A DNA stretch of 64,000 nt. It comes from Gilliamella apicola (GTDB taxonomy: Bacteria > Pseudomonadota > Gammaproteobacteria > Enterobacterales > Orbaceae). The stretch lies in the NCBI RefSeq assembly GCF_000599985.1, contig NZ_CP007445.1, positions 496,001 through 560,000 on the forward strand, written 5' to 3'. The position numbers and the translations under genes were made by a program. A model generated the notes under the pieces. It saw nothing but the letters and a program-made list of their open reading frames with translations. It was not told the DNA's origin and did no database searches. Position 1 is the stretch's first letter. The number at the start of each line of letters is the position of its first letter. This document shows, one piece after another, positions 27,744 to 38,925 of the stretch.

Positions 27744-28442
27744 ATGTTTACGTTAAACAAATATGAAAATAGTCAGTTGTTAATTGAAGATTTAACCTCA
27801 CATATTGTTAATGCTTTAAAACAAGCAATAGAAAAAAAAGGTCATGCTTCTATTGCTGTTTCTGGAGGTAAAACGCCTATTCCATTATTTACCTTACTTA
27901 GTCAACAAAATCTTGAATGGAATCGAGTTTTTATTACGTTAGTTGATGATAGATGGGTCGATGATACTGATGATGCTAGTAATGAAAAATTAGTCATAAC
28001 ATACTTGTTACAAAATAAAGCAAAGTTAGCTAATTTTATAGGATTAAAAAATAGTTATGATAATCCATTTGATGGCGCTGAACTTACTGACGAAATTTTA
28101 GATAAAGTTCCAATGCCATTGGATGTAGTAATTTTAGGTATGGGAGAAGACGGTCATACAGCTTCATTATTCCCTGGTGCAGCTAATTTGCAAGCGGGCT
28201 TAGATATGAAATCAGGTCGTAAGGTTGTTGGTATGACTCCATTAACAGCTCCCCTTGATCGTATCACTCTGACTTTACCAACTATTTTGAATAGTACGAA
28301 TATCTATTTGCATTTAGTTGGACAAAGCAAAATGGCTGTGTTAGAGCAAGCAGAAAATGGCAATGACGTTAATCAAATGCCAATTCGAGCTATTCTGCAT
28401 CAAAACAAAGTTAAAGTAACTGGATTTTGGTCAGCATCCTAA
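27744..28442 (+). CDS. pgl: 6-phosphogluconolactonase
   Basis: Hydrolyses 6-phosphogluconolactone, the Zwf product; 232 residues, the usual length for this SOL/DevB-type enzyme. Motifs ASIAVSGGKTPIPLF, LVDDRWVDDTDDASNE, ILGMGEDGHTASLFPG and MTPLTAPLDRITLTLP are present. An upstream frame overlaps zwf from 27702, but AAAGGA (27730-27734) and the family N-terminus support the ATG at 27744. No gnd gene follows in the window. Confidence 0.96.
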   Translation: MFTLNKYENSQLLIEDLTSHIVNALKQAIEKKGHASIAVSGGKTPIPLFTLLSQQNLEWNRVFITLVDDRWVDDTDDASNEKLVITYLLQNKAKLANFIGLKNSYDNPFDGAELTDEILDKVPMPLDVVILGMGEDGHTASLFPGAANLQAGLDMKSGRKVVGMTPLTAPLDRITLTLPTILNSTNIYLHLVGQSKMAVLEQAENGNDVNQMPIRAILHQNKVKVTGFWSAS

Positions 28443-28450
28443 ATTGTATA

Positions 28451-28482
28451 AATTAGCCGGCAAATGTCGGCTAATTATTTTT
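28451..28482 (+). terminator. zwf-pgl terminator
   Basis: Stem AATTAGCCG (28451-28459) with CGGCTAATT (28468-28476), 8-base loop, followed by ATTTTT. Confidence 0.9.
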
Positions 28483-28755
28483 AAATAAATTAAATTTTTG
28501 TAAAATTTTGTTGATTCCTTTTGTTGCTAAATCAAATACCTCTACTCATTTAAGCCCATATCATTAATAGATTTGTGTGATTTTTTATATTCAGATGTAG
28601 CATTATCATTCAAGTATTATTTTTAACACTTTGTTATTATTTAAAATAATAACGTTAGTAATTTTTTATTTATTTATATTAAAAATAAAATCGAACGATT
28701 TTGTTAAACAATCAGAAATTAATTAATTAAATGCCTATTAATTTTGTAACTTTTG
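28483..28755. other. Non-coding region upstream of the mraZ operator
   Basis: Very AT-rich stretch with no convincing frame. It probably contains the main dcw promoter region, but I cannot pick a single -10/-35 pair with confidence. Confidence 0.45.
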
Positions 28756-28780
28756 TGGTAAAAAGTGGGGTTAAGTGGCA
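28756..28780 (+). promoter_or_regulatory. MraZ operator repeats
   Basis: Three direct TGG repeats with an exact 10-base period: TGGTA (28756-28760), TGGGG (28766-28770), TGGCA (28776-28780). MraZ is known to bind tandem TGGGN repeats spaced by five bases upstream of its own gene. The position, 77 bases before mraZ, fits autoregulation of the dcw cluster. Confidence 0.82.
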
Positions 28781-28856
28781 AGAAAGTCATAATTATTTAA
28801 ATGATTGATTTTTAATGATTAAAAAATAATAAAAATTTATAACTAACGGTGCTTTT

Positions 28857-29303
28857 ATGTTCAGTGGTGCAACTTCAGTCACTTTAGATAGTAAAGGGCG
28901 AATGGCTATTCCTACTCGCTACCGTGAGTTTTTGTCTGAAGGTATGGTGTGTACTATTGGATTATATCATTCTTGTCTTACTCTTTACTCCATGTCTGAA
29001 TGGAAAAGAATTGAGCAACAACTTTCGACACTCTCCTCTGTGGTTGAGGCTGAACGTAGAGTTAAAAGATTATTATTAGGTTATGCAATTGAATGTCCAA
29101 TGGATAACTCAGGTAGAATTTTGTTACCACCAACGTTACGAGCATATGCCAAATTAGATAAACATATTATGTTTGTTGGACAGTCTAATAAATTCGAGAT
29201 TTGGGATGAAGTAATATGGCATCAACAGATTAGTGATGATATCGCAGCATTATCATCCGATATTGCAAATTTATCTGATAATTTGAAAAGCTTAACTATT
29301 TAA
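28857..29303 (+). CDS. mraZ: Transcriptional regulator MraZ
   Basis: AbrB-fold DNA-binding regulator of the division and cell-wall cluster; 148 residues (E. coli 152). The two MraZ repeats are visible: [17 protein letters not shown] (residues 6-22) and [19 protein letters not shown] (about 78-96). First gene of the dcw cluster, 17 bases before rsmH; it should bind the repeats just upstream. Confidence 0.97.
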   Translation: MFSGATSVTLDSKGRMAIPTRYREFLSEGMVCTIGLYHSCLTLYSMSEWKRIEQQLSTLSSVVEAERRVKRLLLGYAIECPMDNSGRILLPPTLRAYAKLDKHIMFVGQSNKFEIWDEVIWHQQISDDIAALSSDIANLSDNLKSLTI

Positions 29304-29320
29304 CAAAGAGTAAAAAATTA

Positions 29321-30259
29321 ATGAACTATCAACATACAACAGTTTTATTAAATGAAGCTGTAACAGCATTAAATATAAAAAAAAACGGCATTTATGTTGA
29401 TGGAACTTTCGGTCGAGGTGGGCATTCTCGTCTGATTCTTGAACAACTGGGAGAGCAAGGCAAGTTAATTGCTATAGATCGTGACGCGTTAGCCCAACAA
29501 GCCGCGACCGAAATAAAGGACCCTCGATTTACGTTTATTCGTGGAGAATTTTCAAATGTTTATCAATATATTGATAGTTTGGGGTTAATTGGTAAAGTTG
29601 ATGGTTTTTTATTAGATCTTGGTGTCTCATCACCGCAATTAGATGATCCACAAAGAGGATTTTCTTTTATGCGTGATGGTCCTCTTGATATGCGAATGAA
29701 CAGCTATAAAGGTCTGACTGCAAGTGAGTGGTTATTAAATAGTAATGAAACCGATATTGCTTGGGTGTTAAAAACATTTGGTGAAGAAAAGTTTGCTAAA
29801 CGTATTGCTCGCGCGATAGTTGAACAAAATAGAGTTGCACCAATAACTCGAACATTAGAATTGGCGAATTTAATTGAACAAGCTACGCCTAAAAAAGATA
29901 AATACAAACACCCTGCAACCCGGAGTTTTCAAGCTATTCGTATTTATATCAATAGTGAATTGGAAGAAGTTGAACAGGCATTAAAAAGTAGTTTATCAAT
30001 ACTAGCTGATCAAGGTAGATTGGCAATAATTAGTTTTCATTCTTTAGAAGATAGAATAGTTAAACAATTTATTAGTAAAAATAGCAAAGGACCAGAACTT
30101 CCAGCTGGATTACCACTAACAGAAAAACAAATTAAACAATATGGTGGGGCTAAATTAAAAACACTTGGTAAAGTTAAACCAAGTGCTGATGAGATTAACC
30201 ACAACCCTCGTTCACGAAGTGCAATATTAAGGGTAGCTGAAAGGAAAAATGAATCGTAA
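29321..30259 (+). CDS. rsmH: 16S rRNA m4C1402 methyltransferase
   Basis: SAM-dependent N4-methyltransferase (formerly MraW), 312 residues. It starts [16 protein letters not shown]; the SAM-binding [14 protein letters not shown] and catalytic-region [18 protein letters not shown] are typical, with [13 protein letters not shown] and [14 protein letters not shown] near the C-terminus. Its end overlaps ftsL by 11 bases. Confidence 0.98.
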   Translation: MNYQHTTVLLNEAVTALNIKKNGIYVDGTFGRGGHSRLILEQLGEQGKLIAIDRDALAQQAATEIKDPRFTFIRGEFSNVYQYIDSLGLIGKVDGFLLDLGVSSPQLDDPQRGFSFMRDGPLDMRMNSYKGLTASEWLLNSNETDIAWVLKTFGEEKFAKRIARAIVEQNRVAPITRTLELANLIEQATPKKDKYKHPATRSFQAIRIYINSELEEVEQALKSSLSILADQGRLAIISFHSLEDRIVKQFISKNSKGPELPAGLPLTEKQIKQYGGAKLKTLGKVKPSADEINHNPRSRSAILRVAERKNES

Positions 30260-30626
30260 TCAACGTAATGATTTTGATAACTTATATGCAGAAATTGATA
30301 ACCAAAAACGGCCAAGAAATAGTCTATTTGGTCTAATTATTGGTGATCTGATTGAAAATCAAAAATTTTCGTTACTATTACTGATTCTTATAATCTTATC
30401 GGCGGGGGCTATATTAATCACAACTCAGCAGATACGTAAACAGCTATTTGAACGTGAACAACTTTTATTAGAACAGGATGTCTTAGAAAGCGAATGGCGT
30501 AATTTAGTCATTGAAGAAAATGTACTTGCAGATCCAAAACGTGTTGAATATAGAGCAAAAAATCAATTAGGTATGTCTTATGTGACACCAAAAAATGAAA
30601 CCGTTATTGTGATAAAGAGTAAATAA
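30249..30626 (+). CDS. ftsL: Cell division protein FtsL
   Basis: Bitopic divisome protein of the FtsQ-FtsB-FtsL complex; 125 residues. A short cytoplasmic N-terminus is followed by one membrane segment (about residues 38-57: [20 protein letters not shown]) and a periplasmic coiled coil ([21 protein letters not shown]). Sequence is poorly conserved, but position between rsmH and ftsI and the topology are diagnostic. The stop overlaps the ftsI start. Confidence 0.95.
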   Translation: MNRNQRNDFDNLYAEIDNQKRPRNSLFGLIIGDLIENQKFSLLLLILIILSAGAILITTQQIRKQLFEREQLLLEQDVLESEWRNLVIEENVLADPKRVEYRAKNQLGMSYVTPKNETVIVIKSK

Positions 30627-32404
30627 TGAAACCTGTTAAAAAAAATAATAAAGATAAATCTAAAAAGGTTTTAAAGACAACTAAAGTAAATAAACTGAAT
30701 AATAAAAAACAGTTTTTTACACCTAATCGTTTTTATGTTGTATATGGTTTTATCATCTTTGCTATTGTTTGTTTGGTTATTCGAATGGCAATTTTGCAAA
30801 TAATTGAACCTGATAAACTTATTGCAGAAGGCAATAAACGGTCAATTCGACATCAAGAAATGGATGCACCAAGGGCTATGATTACCGATCGTAATGGACG
30901 AGCATTAGCCGTAAGTGTACCAATGTTTGATGTTTGGGCAGATCCAAAAATTGTTGTACAAAAAGGTGGTGTAAAAGCTGATGATATAAGGTGGCAAGGG
31001 TTAGCAAAAACTCTTAATATTCCGATGTCAACGCTTGAGCAAAAATTGAGTAATCCGTCTATGCGTTTTGTTTATTTATCTAAACAAATAACGCCGACAA
31101 TTTCAAATTATTTAAAACAATTAAAATTGCCGGGGATTTCGTTTGCAAAAACTTCAAAACGTTACTATCCGGCAGCAGAGAATATTGCTCAGCTTATTGG
31201 TTTAACTGATATTGATGAAAATGGTACGGAAAAAGGTGCTGAAGGCATCGAGAAAAGTTTTAACAAATGGTTAACGGGCGAATCAGGGCAGAGAATTATT
31301 AGACGAGACCGAGTTGGGCGCGTCATTGAAGAAATAGAACGAACAGAAAGTGAAGCAGCAGAAGATTTAATATTAAGCATCGATGAACGATTACAGTCTT
31401 TAGTTTATAGCGAGCTGAGTCAGGCTGTTACATTTAATAAAGCCGATAGCGGTACTGCTGTTTTAATTGATATAGATACGGGTGAGATTTTAGCGATGGC
31501 AACTAGCCCATCTTATAATCCTAATAATCGCTCATCAATAGACTATAATTTGATACGTAACCGTGCTGTAACGGATGCATTTGAACCTGGTTCTACAGTA
31601 AAACCTTTAGTTGTGATGGCGGCGTTAGAAAAGAAAATCGCAGATTTAAATACCGTAATTGATACAAGACCTTTTTTAGTAAATCGTTACGAGATTAAAG
31701 ATGTGTCATATCAAAAGTCATTGAATTTAGCAGGTATTTTGGAAAAATCGAGTAATGTTGGTGTAAGTAAATTGGCCTTGCAAATGCAATCAGGAGAACT
31801 TGTTGAGTATTATAGTCGTTTCGGCTTAGGACAACCAACAGGACTTGGATTAGGTGGGGAAGTTAATGGATCAATAGCTGCAGATAGAACCAGAAAGTGG
31901 GCTGATATTGAAAGAGCAACATTCGCATTCGGATATGGATTAAGTGTGACGCCGCTACAACTAGCAAGAGCTTATGCAACTATTGGTAGTTATGGAATTT
32001 ATCGACCAGTTTCTATTTTAAAAGTTAATGAACCTATTGAAGGTCAGCGAGTTGTACCAGAAAAAATAGCGAAAATAGTTGTTCAATTAATGGAAGCTGT
32101 AGCTGTTTCAGGTGGTGGAGCAAAAGCATCTGTTCCTGGTTATAGTGTCGGAGTTAAAACCGGTACTGCTAAAAAATTATCAAGTGGGCGCTATGTCAAT
32201 CAATATTTGGCATACACAGCAGGGATTGCGCCAGCAACAAGACCAAAATATTCGTTGGTCGTAATTATTGATAATCCGAAAGCTGGTCAATATTACGGAG
32301 GTTCTGTTTCTGCTCCAGTTTTTAGCCGCATTATGGGTGGAGTACTTAGAACCATGAATGTTAAACCAGATCGACAAGTTGACGGTCAAACGATTATTTA
32401 TTAA
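30626..32404 (+). CDS. ftsI: Peptidoglycan transpeptidase FtsI (PBP3)
   Basis: Septal class B penicillin-binding protein; 592 residues (E. coli 588). Very basic cytoplasmic N-terminus, one membrane anchor (about 37-58), a pedestal domain starting near RQEMDAPRAMITDRNG, then the transpeptidase domain with the active Ser in EPGSTVKPL (S-x2-K), SSNVG (S-x-N) and KTGTAKK (KTG). Partner of FtsW encoded in the same cluster. Overlaps ftsL by one base. Confidence 0.98.
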   Translation: MKPVKKNNKDKSKKVLKTTKVNKLNNKKQFFTPNRFYVVYGFIIFAIVCLVIRMAILQIIEPDKLIAEGNKRSIRHQEMDAPRAMITDRNGRALAVSVPMFDVWADPKIVVQKGGVKADDIRWQGLAKTLNIPMSTLEQKLSNPSMRFVYLSKQITPTISNYLKQLKLPGISFAKTSKRYYPAAENIAQLIGLTDIDENGTEKGAEGIEKSFNKWLTGESGQRIIRRDRVGRVIEEIERTESEAAEDLILSIDERLQSLVYSELSQAVTFNKADSGTAVLIDIDTGEILAMATSPSYNPNNRSSIDYNLIRNRAVTDAFEPGSTVKPLVVMAALEKKIADLNTVIDTRPFLVNRYEIKDVSYQKSLNLAGILEKSSNVGVSKLALQMQSGELVEYYSRFGLGQPTGLGLGGEVNGSIAADRTRKWADIERATFAFGYGLSVTPLQLARAYATIGSYGIYRPVSILKVNEPIEGQRVVPEKIAKIVVQLMEAVAVSGGGAKASVPGYSVGVKTGTAKKLSSGRYVNQYLAYTAGIAPATRPKYSLVVIIDNPKAGQYYGGSVSAPVFSRIMGGVLRTMNVKPDRQVDGQTIIY

Positions 32405-32417
32405 TAGGTGGTAAATG

Positions 32418-33968
32418 ATGGCTACAAGCACATTTAAAACATTATTTAAATTATTAGGAGGGGATCAAACTCTAAAATTAAAAGATTTCCCACTTGATAA
32501 TTTGCGAATTGATAGTCGCAAAGTGAAAGAAAATGATGCATTTGTTGCTATTAAAGGTTCCTCAGTTGATGGGCGAAAATTTATTCCTGAAGCTATTTCA
32601 GCGGGTGCTGTTGTTATTTTAATTGAAACTCATAGAAAATTGAATGATTTAAAAATTGATTATTTGAAAAAAGATAATCAATCAGTTATACCACAGATCA
32701 ATGTTTTTCAGCTTTCACAACGTTTATCTGAAATTGCAAATGATTTTTATCACTCTCCATCAAAAAAATTATCGGTTATTGGCGTAACTGGTACGAATGG
32801 AAAAACTACAATTACGCAACTTATTGCTCAATGTACAACTTTACTGAATGATAAAACAGCTATTTTAGGTACTATTGGAAACGGAATCTATAATCATCTA
32901 GAACCTTCAATTAATACAACGGCATCAGCTATTGATGTCCAATCATTGTTAGCTGATTTTGTGAAAAAGAATGTTAAAGTTGTGGCGATGGAGATCTCAT
33001 CTCATGGACTTGCGATGAATCGAGTAAAAGGCTTGAATTGTGCAGCAACAGTATTTACTAATTTAAGTCGTGATCATCTTGATTACCATAAAACTATGAG
33101 TAAATATGCTAAAGCAAAATGGTCATTATTTAATCCTGATGAAAAAGAAAAACACGTTTCAAACTCAGGTAAGTCAATCATTAACTATGATGACAAATAT
33201 GGTAAACGTTGGATTGAGAAACTTTCACAAGTGACAGCTGTGTCCTGTCAGCCTAAATTTTTAAGACGATTAAAAGCATTAAATACTCCTTATGTTGGCG
33301 TATCTATGATTGAATATCATGATAAAGGTGCCAAAATTCATATGGAGTCTACTTGGGGTAATGCCATTATCAATAGCCGATTATTAGGTGAATTTAATGT
33401 ATCTAACATATTGTTAGCTATAGCAACATTATTAACGCTTGATTATCCATTTTTTGCTGTAATTAATATGGCATCTTTTCTTAAACCAATTTGTGGACGA
33501 ATGGAAGTCATACATTCAAACAATAATCCAACAGTCATTGTTGATTATGCCCATACTCCTGATGCATTACAAAAAGCGTTACAAGCAAGTCGAATTCATT
33601 GTAAAGGATCTTTATGGGTAATTTTTGGTTGTGGTGGAGATAGAGATACAGGTAAAAGACCTTTAATGGCTGAAATAGCTGAGCAATTTGCTGACAAAGT
33701 AGTATTAACTAATGATAATCCTCGTACAGAAGATGAAATGAATATTATTCATGATATACAGCAAGGTTTCCATAATAATAAAGAGATACAAGTGATCACT
33801 GATAGAGCACAAGCTATTACACAAACACTTGCACAAGCAAAGCCAAATGATGTGATATTAATTGCAGGAAAAGGCCATGAAGATTATCAAATTATTGGTA
33901 AAACAAAATATCACTATTCAGATCAGGAAACAGTAAAACAGCTTTTAGGAATTGAGAGTCAATTATGA
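32418..33968 (+). CDS. murE: UDP-MurNAc-L-Ala-D-Glu:meso-DAP ligase
   Basis: Adds meso-diaminopimelate to the murein precursor; 516 residues. ATP-binding VTGTNGKTTITQLI, the Mur ligase central EISSHGLAMNRV with NLSRDHLDYH, and the DNPRTEDE motif that specifies meso-DAP rather than lysine are present. Two ATGs lie in tandem (32415 and 32418); AGGTGG at 32406-32411 is better spaced for the second. The sequence is somewhat diverged in the middle domain. Its end overlaps murF by four bases. Confidence 0.97.
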   Translation: MATSTFKTLFKLLGGDQTLKLKDFPLDNLRIDSRKVKENDAFVAIKGSSVDGRKFIPEAISAGAVVILIETHRKLNDLKIDYLKKDNQSVIPQINVFQLSQRLSEIANDFYHSPSKKLSVIGVTGTNGKTTITQLIAQCTTLLNDKTAILGTIGNGIYNHLEPSINTTASAIDVQSLLADFVKKNVKVVAMEISSHGLAMNRVKGLNCAATVFTNLSRDHLDYHKTMSKYAKAKWSLFNPDEKEKHVSNSGKSIINYDDKYGKRWIEKLSQVTAVSCQPKFLRRLKALNTPYVGVSMIEYHDKGAKIHMESTWGNAIINSRLLGEFNVSNILLAIATLLTLDYPFFAVINMASFLKPICGRMEVIHSNNNPTVIVDYAHTPDALQKALQASRIHCKGSLWVIFGCGGDRDTGKRPLMAEIAEQFADKVVLTNDNPRTEDEMNIIHDIQQGFHNNKEIQVITDRAQAITQTLAQAKPNDVILIAGKGHEDYQIIGKTKYHYSDQETVKQLLGIESQL

Positions 33969-35320
33969 TCCCGTTAAGTATTGAAAAAATTAAGCAAGTG
34001 ATAAATGGAAAATCTTATCATATTGATAATGAAAATTGGGTAGTTGAAGCTATTAGTACCGATTCGCGAAAAATTCCTAATAAATCACTATTTATAGCGC
34101 TTATTGGTGATAATTTTGATGGGCATGAATTTGCCGAGCAAGCGATAAAAAATGGCGCTATAGTGGTGATTGTTAATCATAAAATTGAACATGAAATACC
34201 ACAAATTATTGTAAGCGATACTCATCAGGCTTTGGGTAAAATAGCTGCATTGATTCGTCAACAAAGTAAAGCAAAAATTGTAGCGCTTACTGGTTCTTCG
34301 GGTAAGACATCAGTTAAAGAAATGACCGCTTCGATTTTACAAAATTGCGGACAAACACTTTATACACAAGGTAATTTTAATAATGATATTGGTGTACCAT
34401 TAACGCTATTTCGTTTAACACCACAAGATGAGTTTGCTGTAATAGAATTGGGCGCTAATCATATCGGTGAAATTGCCTATACAACCAATATTGTTAAACC
34501 TCAAAGTGCTTTAATTAATAATATTTCTGAGGCGCATCTTGAAGGTTTTGGTTCATTTGAAGGTGTGGCAATAGCTAAAGGTGAAATTTTTCAAGGGTTA
34601 CCCAAAGATGGTATTGCAATAATTAATTTAGATAGTTGCAGTGATAAATGGTTTTCTCAATTAGCAAATAAAACTGTCTGGACTTTTTCATTGAATAATT
34701 CGTCGGCAGACTTTTATGCTAGCAATATTCATATTTCAGAACAAACTCGATTTATTTTGCATTCTCCTCATGGCGAATGTGAAATTATATTGCCATTAAT
34801 TGGGCTGCATAATGTTTCAAATGCTATTGCAGCTTCAGCTTTAGCTATTTCGGTAGGCGCTAATTTTCAACAAGTTGTTCAGGGTTTATCTACTTTAAAA
34901 CCTGTGAAGGGTCGATTATTCCCAATAAAATTAAATGGAACCCAATTAATTTTAGATGATACTTATAATGCCAATGTTGGTTCAATGTCTGCTGCTATTA
35001 AAGTTTTAGCAAATCAACAAGGGTATCGAGTGTTAGTTGTTGGTGATATGGCTGAACTTGGATATGAGGCAGAAAAATATCATCAAAAAATAGGTGAAAT
35101 AGCTAAACAAGAGCAAATTGATTGTGTAGTAAGTGTTGGTAAACTCAGTCAAACTATTAGTAAGTTTAGTGGCGTAGGTCACCATTTTAGTAATAAACAA
35201 GATGCAGTTAGCTATTTGATAACTTTACTTCGTCAGTATCCAAAATTAACTATGCTTGTTAAAGGTTCGCGTAGTGCAAAAATGGAAGAACTCATCGAAA
35301 AAATACAAATTGAACAATAG
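33965..35320 (+). CDS. murF: UDP-MurNAc-tripeptide:D-Ala-D-Ala ligase
   Basis: Completes the pentapeptide precursor; 451 residues (E. coli 452). The P-loop ALTGSSGKTSVKEM and the sequence QGNFNNDIGVPLTLFRL, with ELGANHIGEI and LDDTYNANVGSM, are signature MurF features. ATGA overlap with murE, then mraY 18 bases downstream. Confidence 0.98.
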   Translation: MIPLSIEKIKQVINGKSYHIDNENWVVEAISTDSRKIPNKSLFIALIGDNFDGHEFAEQAIKNGAIVVIVNHKIEHEIPQIIVSDTHQALGKIAALIRQQSKAKIVALTGSSGKTSVKEMTASILQNCGQTLYTQGNFNNDIGVPLTLFRLTPQDEFAVIELGANHIGEIAYTTNIVKPQSALINNISEAHLEGFGSFEGVAIAKGEIFQGLPKDGIAIINLDSCSDKWFSQLANKTVWTFSLNNSSADFYASNIHISEQTRFILHSPHGECEIILPLIGLHNVSNAIAASALAISVGANFQQVVQGLSTLKPVKGRLFPIKLNGTQLILDDTYNANVGSMSAAIKVLANQQGYRVLVVGDMAELGYEAEKYHQKIGEIAKQEQIDCVVSVGKLSQTISKFSGVGHHFSNKQDAVSYLITLLRQYPKLTMLVKGSRSAKMEELIEKIQIEQ

Positions 35321-35338
35321 TGAGTCGGGATAAAAATT

Positions 35339-36421
35339 ATGTTGGTTTTATTATCAGAATATTTGGTTAAATATTTTACATTTTTTAATGTTATCTCTTA
35401 TTTAACGGTAAGAGCTATTCTAGGTTTATTAACTTCATTAGCCATTTCGTTAATTATGGGACAAAAAGTCATTGATTGGTTGCAAAAATTACAAATCGGT
35501 CAAGTTATTCGTAATGATGGTCCAGAGTCTCATTTAAGTAAAAAAGGCACTCCAACTATGGGTGGCATTTTAATTTTGGCATCTATTACTTTATCGGTAT
35601 TTCTATGGGCTGATCTTCGTAATCCTTATGTTTGGGTAACACTATTTGTATTAATTGGCTATGGCTTAGTAGGCTTTGCTGATGATTATTTGAAAGTAAT
35701 TCGTAAAAATAGTGCAGGACTGATTGCAAGATGGAAATATTTTTGGCAATCGGCTATTGCTTTAGTTGTGGCGTTTGCCCTTTATGCTTATGGTAAAGAT
35801 ACCTCAGTCACAGTGCTCGTAGTGCCATTTTTTAAAGATGTCATGCCACAATTAGGTGTATGTTTTATTTTACTAACTTATTTTGTCATTGTAGGGGCAG
35901 GTAACGCGGTTAATTTAACTGATGGTCTTGACGGACTTGCAATTATGCCAACTGTTTTTGTGGCTGCTGGTTTTGCACTGGTTTCTTGGGCGACAGGTAA
36001 TGTCAATTTTGCGGCTTATCTACATATTCCATATATAAAATTTAGTGGTGAGTTAATGATTATCTGTACCGCTATTGTTGGAGCTGGACTAGGTTTCTTA
36101 TGGTTTAACACCTATCCTGCCATGGTATTTATGGGTGATGTTGGTTCATTAGCTTTAGGTGGGGTATTTGGTATTATCTCTGTGTTATTACGACAAGAGT
36201 TTTTATTACTGATAATGGGCGGTATTTTTGTTATTGAAACGTTATCGGTCATATTGCAAGTGGGTTCCTTTAAATTACGGGGAAAAAGAATATTTCGCAT
36301 GGCACCCATTCATCATCACTATGAATTAAAAGGTTGGCCAGAACCTCGAGTTATTGTGCGTTTTTGGATAATTTCACTAATGTTAGTTGTAATTGGTTTA
36401 TTAACTTTGAAATTACGCTAA
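35339..36421 (+). CDS. mraY: Phospho-MurNAc-pentapeptide transferase MraY
   Basis: Membrane enzyme forming lipid I on undecaprenyl phosphate; 360 residues, exactly the E. coli length, with ten hydrophobic segments. Catalytic and signature motifs: [19 protein letters not shown] (Asp pair), [26 protein letters not shown] and the [11 protein letters not shown] loop near the C-terminus. Confidence 0.99.
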   Translation: MLVLLSEYLVKYFTFFNVISYLTVRAILGLLTSLAISLIMGQKVIDWLQKLQIGQVIRNDGPESHLSKKGTPTMGGILILASITLSVFLWADLRNPYVWVTLFVLIGYGLVGFADDYLKVIRKNSAGLIARWKYFWQSAIALVVAFALYAYGKDTSVTVLVVPFFKDVMPQLGVCFILLTYFVIVGAGNAVNLTDGLDGLAIMPTVFVAAGFALVSWATGNVNFAAYLHIPYIKFSGELMIICTAIVGAGLGFLWFNTYPAMVFMGDVGSLALGGVFGIISVLLRQEFLLLIMGGIFVIETLSVILQVGSFKLRGKRIFRMAPIHHHYELKGWPEPRVIVRFWIISLMLVVIGLLTLKLR

Positions 36422-36442
36422 TCAAAATATCAGGATTGAATC

Positions 36443-37777
36443 ATGGTTAACTATCAGGGCAAAAATGTTGTTATTATTGGATTAGGCATCACAGGTTTAT
36501 CTTGTGTTGACTATTTCCTTGCTCAAAATGTTATTCCCAAAGTTATTGATACGCGTCTAAAACCGCAAGGATTAGAACAATTAGATGAGCGTGTCGATTA
36601 TCATTTAGGGGAATTAAAAAATGATTGGTTATTAGCAGCTGATTTAATTATTGCCAGTCCTGGTATTGCTCTATCCACACCTGAATTGAAACAAGCATCT
36701 GATAAAGGTATTGAGATTATTGGCGATATTGAGCTATTTTGTCGTGAAGTGAATCTACAAAACAACAAAAAGATCGTTGCAATTACTGGTGCAAATGGAA
36801 AAACGACAGTAACGACTTTAGTCGGTGAAATTATAAAGTCTGCTGGTATTAAAGTAGGGGTTGGAGGTAATATTGGTCATCCGGCATTATCTTTATTGAA
36901 TCAAGATTGCGAAGTATATGTCCTTGAACTCTCAAGTTTCCAGTTAGAAACAACAAATAGTTTAAAAGCCACTGTAGCAACAATTTTAAATATATCCGAA
37001 GATCACATGGATCGTTATCCATTAGGTCTAATACAATATACAGCGGCTAAACAACGAATTTATAATAACGCTGAATATTGCATAATCAACCATGATGATC
37101 AATTAACCGTTCCATTATCTAAACATCATCATACTGTTTCATTTGGATTAAAAGAGGGTGATTACCATTTAGATGAGCAATGTGAACATTTAATTGATCA
37201 AAATCACCCTGTATTATTAACTAAAGATATGAAACTGACAGGTTGCCATAACTATCTTAATGCTTTGGCTGCATTAGCTATTGCTGATAAATTAAGTATA
37301 GATAGGCAATCTAGTTTAGCCACAATTATGACCTTTCAAGGTTTATCACATCGCTTTGAGTTAGTCTTAGAGCACAATGGTGTGAAATGGATTAATGATT
37401 CTAAAGCAACAAATGTTGGTAGTACAGAAGCCGCATTGAAAAGTGTTGTCTGTCATGGAAAATTATATTTGTTATTAGGTGGAGATGGCAAATCAGCTGA
37501 TTTTTCACCTTTAATTCCTTATTTACAAAATAAAAATCTTGAAATTTTCTGTTTTGGTCGAGACCGTAATTTACTTGCTAAATTAGCGCCCAACTTAACC
37601 ACCGTTACAGAAACAATGACAGAGGCTATGCAAATTATTGCTCAGAAAGTACTATCAAATGATGTAGTCTTACTTTCCCCAGCTTGCGCAAGTTTGGATC
37701 AGTTTAAAAATTATATTGAACGAGGAAATCAATTTGCCAATATAGCCAAACAATATATTCTAAGGAGTGAAAAATGA
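36443..37777 (+). CDS. murD: UDP-MurNAc-L-Ala:D-Glu ligase
   Basis: Adds D-glutamate to the precursor; 444 residues. N-terminal Rossmann motif [20 protein letters not shown]-binding [33 protein letters not shown] and [15 protein letters not shown] are all present. Ends with a four-base overlap with ftsW. Confidence 0.98.
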   Translation: MVNYQGKNVVIIGLGITGLSCVDYFLAQNVIPKVIDTRLKPQGLEQLDERVDYHLGELKNDWLLAADLIIASPGIALSTPELKQASDKGIEIIGDIELFCREVNLQNNKKIVAITGANGKTTVTTLVGEIIKSAGIKVGVGGNIGHPALSLLNQDCEVYVLELSSFQLETTNSLKATVATILNISEDHMDRYPLGLIQYTAAKQRIYNNAEYCIINHDDQLTVPLSKHHHTVSFGLKEGDYHLDEQCEHLIDQNHPVLLTKDMKLTGCHNYLNALAALAIADKLSIDRQSSLATIMTFQGLSHRFELVLEHNGVKWINDSKATNVGSTEAALKSVVCHGKLYLLLGGDGKSADFSPLIPYLQNKNLEIFCFGRDRNLLAKLAPNLTTVTETMTEAMQIIAQKVLSNDVVLLSPACASLDQFKNYIERGNQFANIAKQYILRSEK

Positions 37778-38925
37778 CACTTTTTGGGATAAGAAAACAA
37801 GTTAATCCAAATATACCATTTGATAATTCATTACTTTGGACAGTGATTAGTTTAATGGTATTTGGTTTGATAATGGTAACATCAGCATCAATGTCATTTA
37901 GTGAAAACGATCCTTTTTATTACACTCAGCGTGAACTGATTCAGATAACAATTTCATTGTTATTGATGATTATTACTTTATATATTCCTATGCAGCGCTG
38001 GCAACAATTTGCATCAGCATTATTAATTGTTGCCATTATAATGTTAATTGTAGTTTTAGGTATAGGAGCTTCAATTAATGGTGCTTCGAGGTGGATTCCA
38101 TTAGGGATATTTAATTTTCAACCAGCAGAGTTAGCTAAATTATCACTGTTTATTTTTTTAGCAGGGTACTTATCAAGAAAGTCAGATGAGGTTCAAAATC
38201 GATTTTGGGGATTTTTTAAACCTATGGTCGTAATGACGATTCTTTCTATTTTGTTACTCAAACAACCTGATTTAGGGACAGTTATTGTATTATTCATGGT
38301 AACAATCGGCATATTATTTATTGCTGGAGCTCAATTGTGGCAATTTATTGCTATTTTGTTAACAGGTGTAGGTGCTGTAATTTGTTTGATATTGTTCGAG
38401 GCTTATCGCTTAACTCGTTTACTAACTTTTCTTGATCCTTGGCAAGATGCTACAGGTTCAGGTTATCAGTTAGTTGCATCATTAATGGCAATCGGTAGTG
38501 GTGGCATCACGGGGCAAGGAATGGGCAATTCAATTCTTAAATTAGGCTATTTACCAGAATGTCATACGGACTTTATTTTTTCAATTATCTCGGAGGAATT
38601 TGGTTACGTTGGTGTAATTACTTTATTAACATTACTTTTCTTTTTGACATTTAAAGCATTGGCCATTGGGTACCGAGCGTTAAATGATGGTTCTTTGTTT
38701 TCAGGATATTTAGCTTGTGAAATAGGTATTTGGTTTGGTTTTCAAACATTCGTCAACATTGGTGTTACATCAGGTATGTTACCAACTAAAGGATTAACAT
38801 TACCATTTATTAGTTATGGTGGTTCAAGTCTTATTGTAATGAGTATTGCTGTAGCAATATTATTAAGAATTGATTTTGAATTTAGACAAAAACAGGCGCA
38901 AGCAAGAATAAGGATTATAAAATAA
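37774..38925 (+). CDS. ftsW: Peptidoglycan glycosyltransferase FtsW
   Basis: SEDS-family septal glycan polymerase working with FtsI; 383 residues with about ten membrane segments. Signature stretches are [45 protein letters not shown] and the family end signature [17 protein letters not shown]. Its stop overlaps the murG start by one base. Confidence 0.98.
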   Translation: MTLFGIRKQVNPNIPFDNSLLWTVISLMVFGLIMVTSASMSFSENDPFYYTQRELIQITISLLLMIITLYIPMQRWQQFASALLIVAIIMLIVVLGIGASINGASRWIPLGIFNFQPAELAKLSLFIFLAGYLSRKSDEVQNRFWGFFKPMVVMTILSILLLKQPDLGTVIVLFMVTIGILFIAGAQLWQFIAILLTGVGAVICLILFEAYRLTRLLTFLDPWQDATGSGYQLVASLMAIGSGGITGQGMGNSILKLGYLPECHTDFIFSIISEEFGYVGVITLLTLLFFLTFKALAIGYRALNDGSLFSGYLACEIGIWFGFQTFVNIGVTSGMLPTKGLTLPFISYGGSSLIVMSIAVAILLRIDFEFRQKQAQARIRIIK

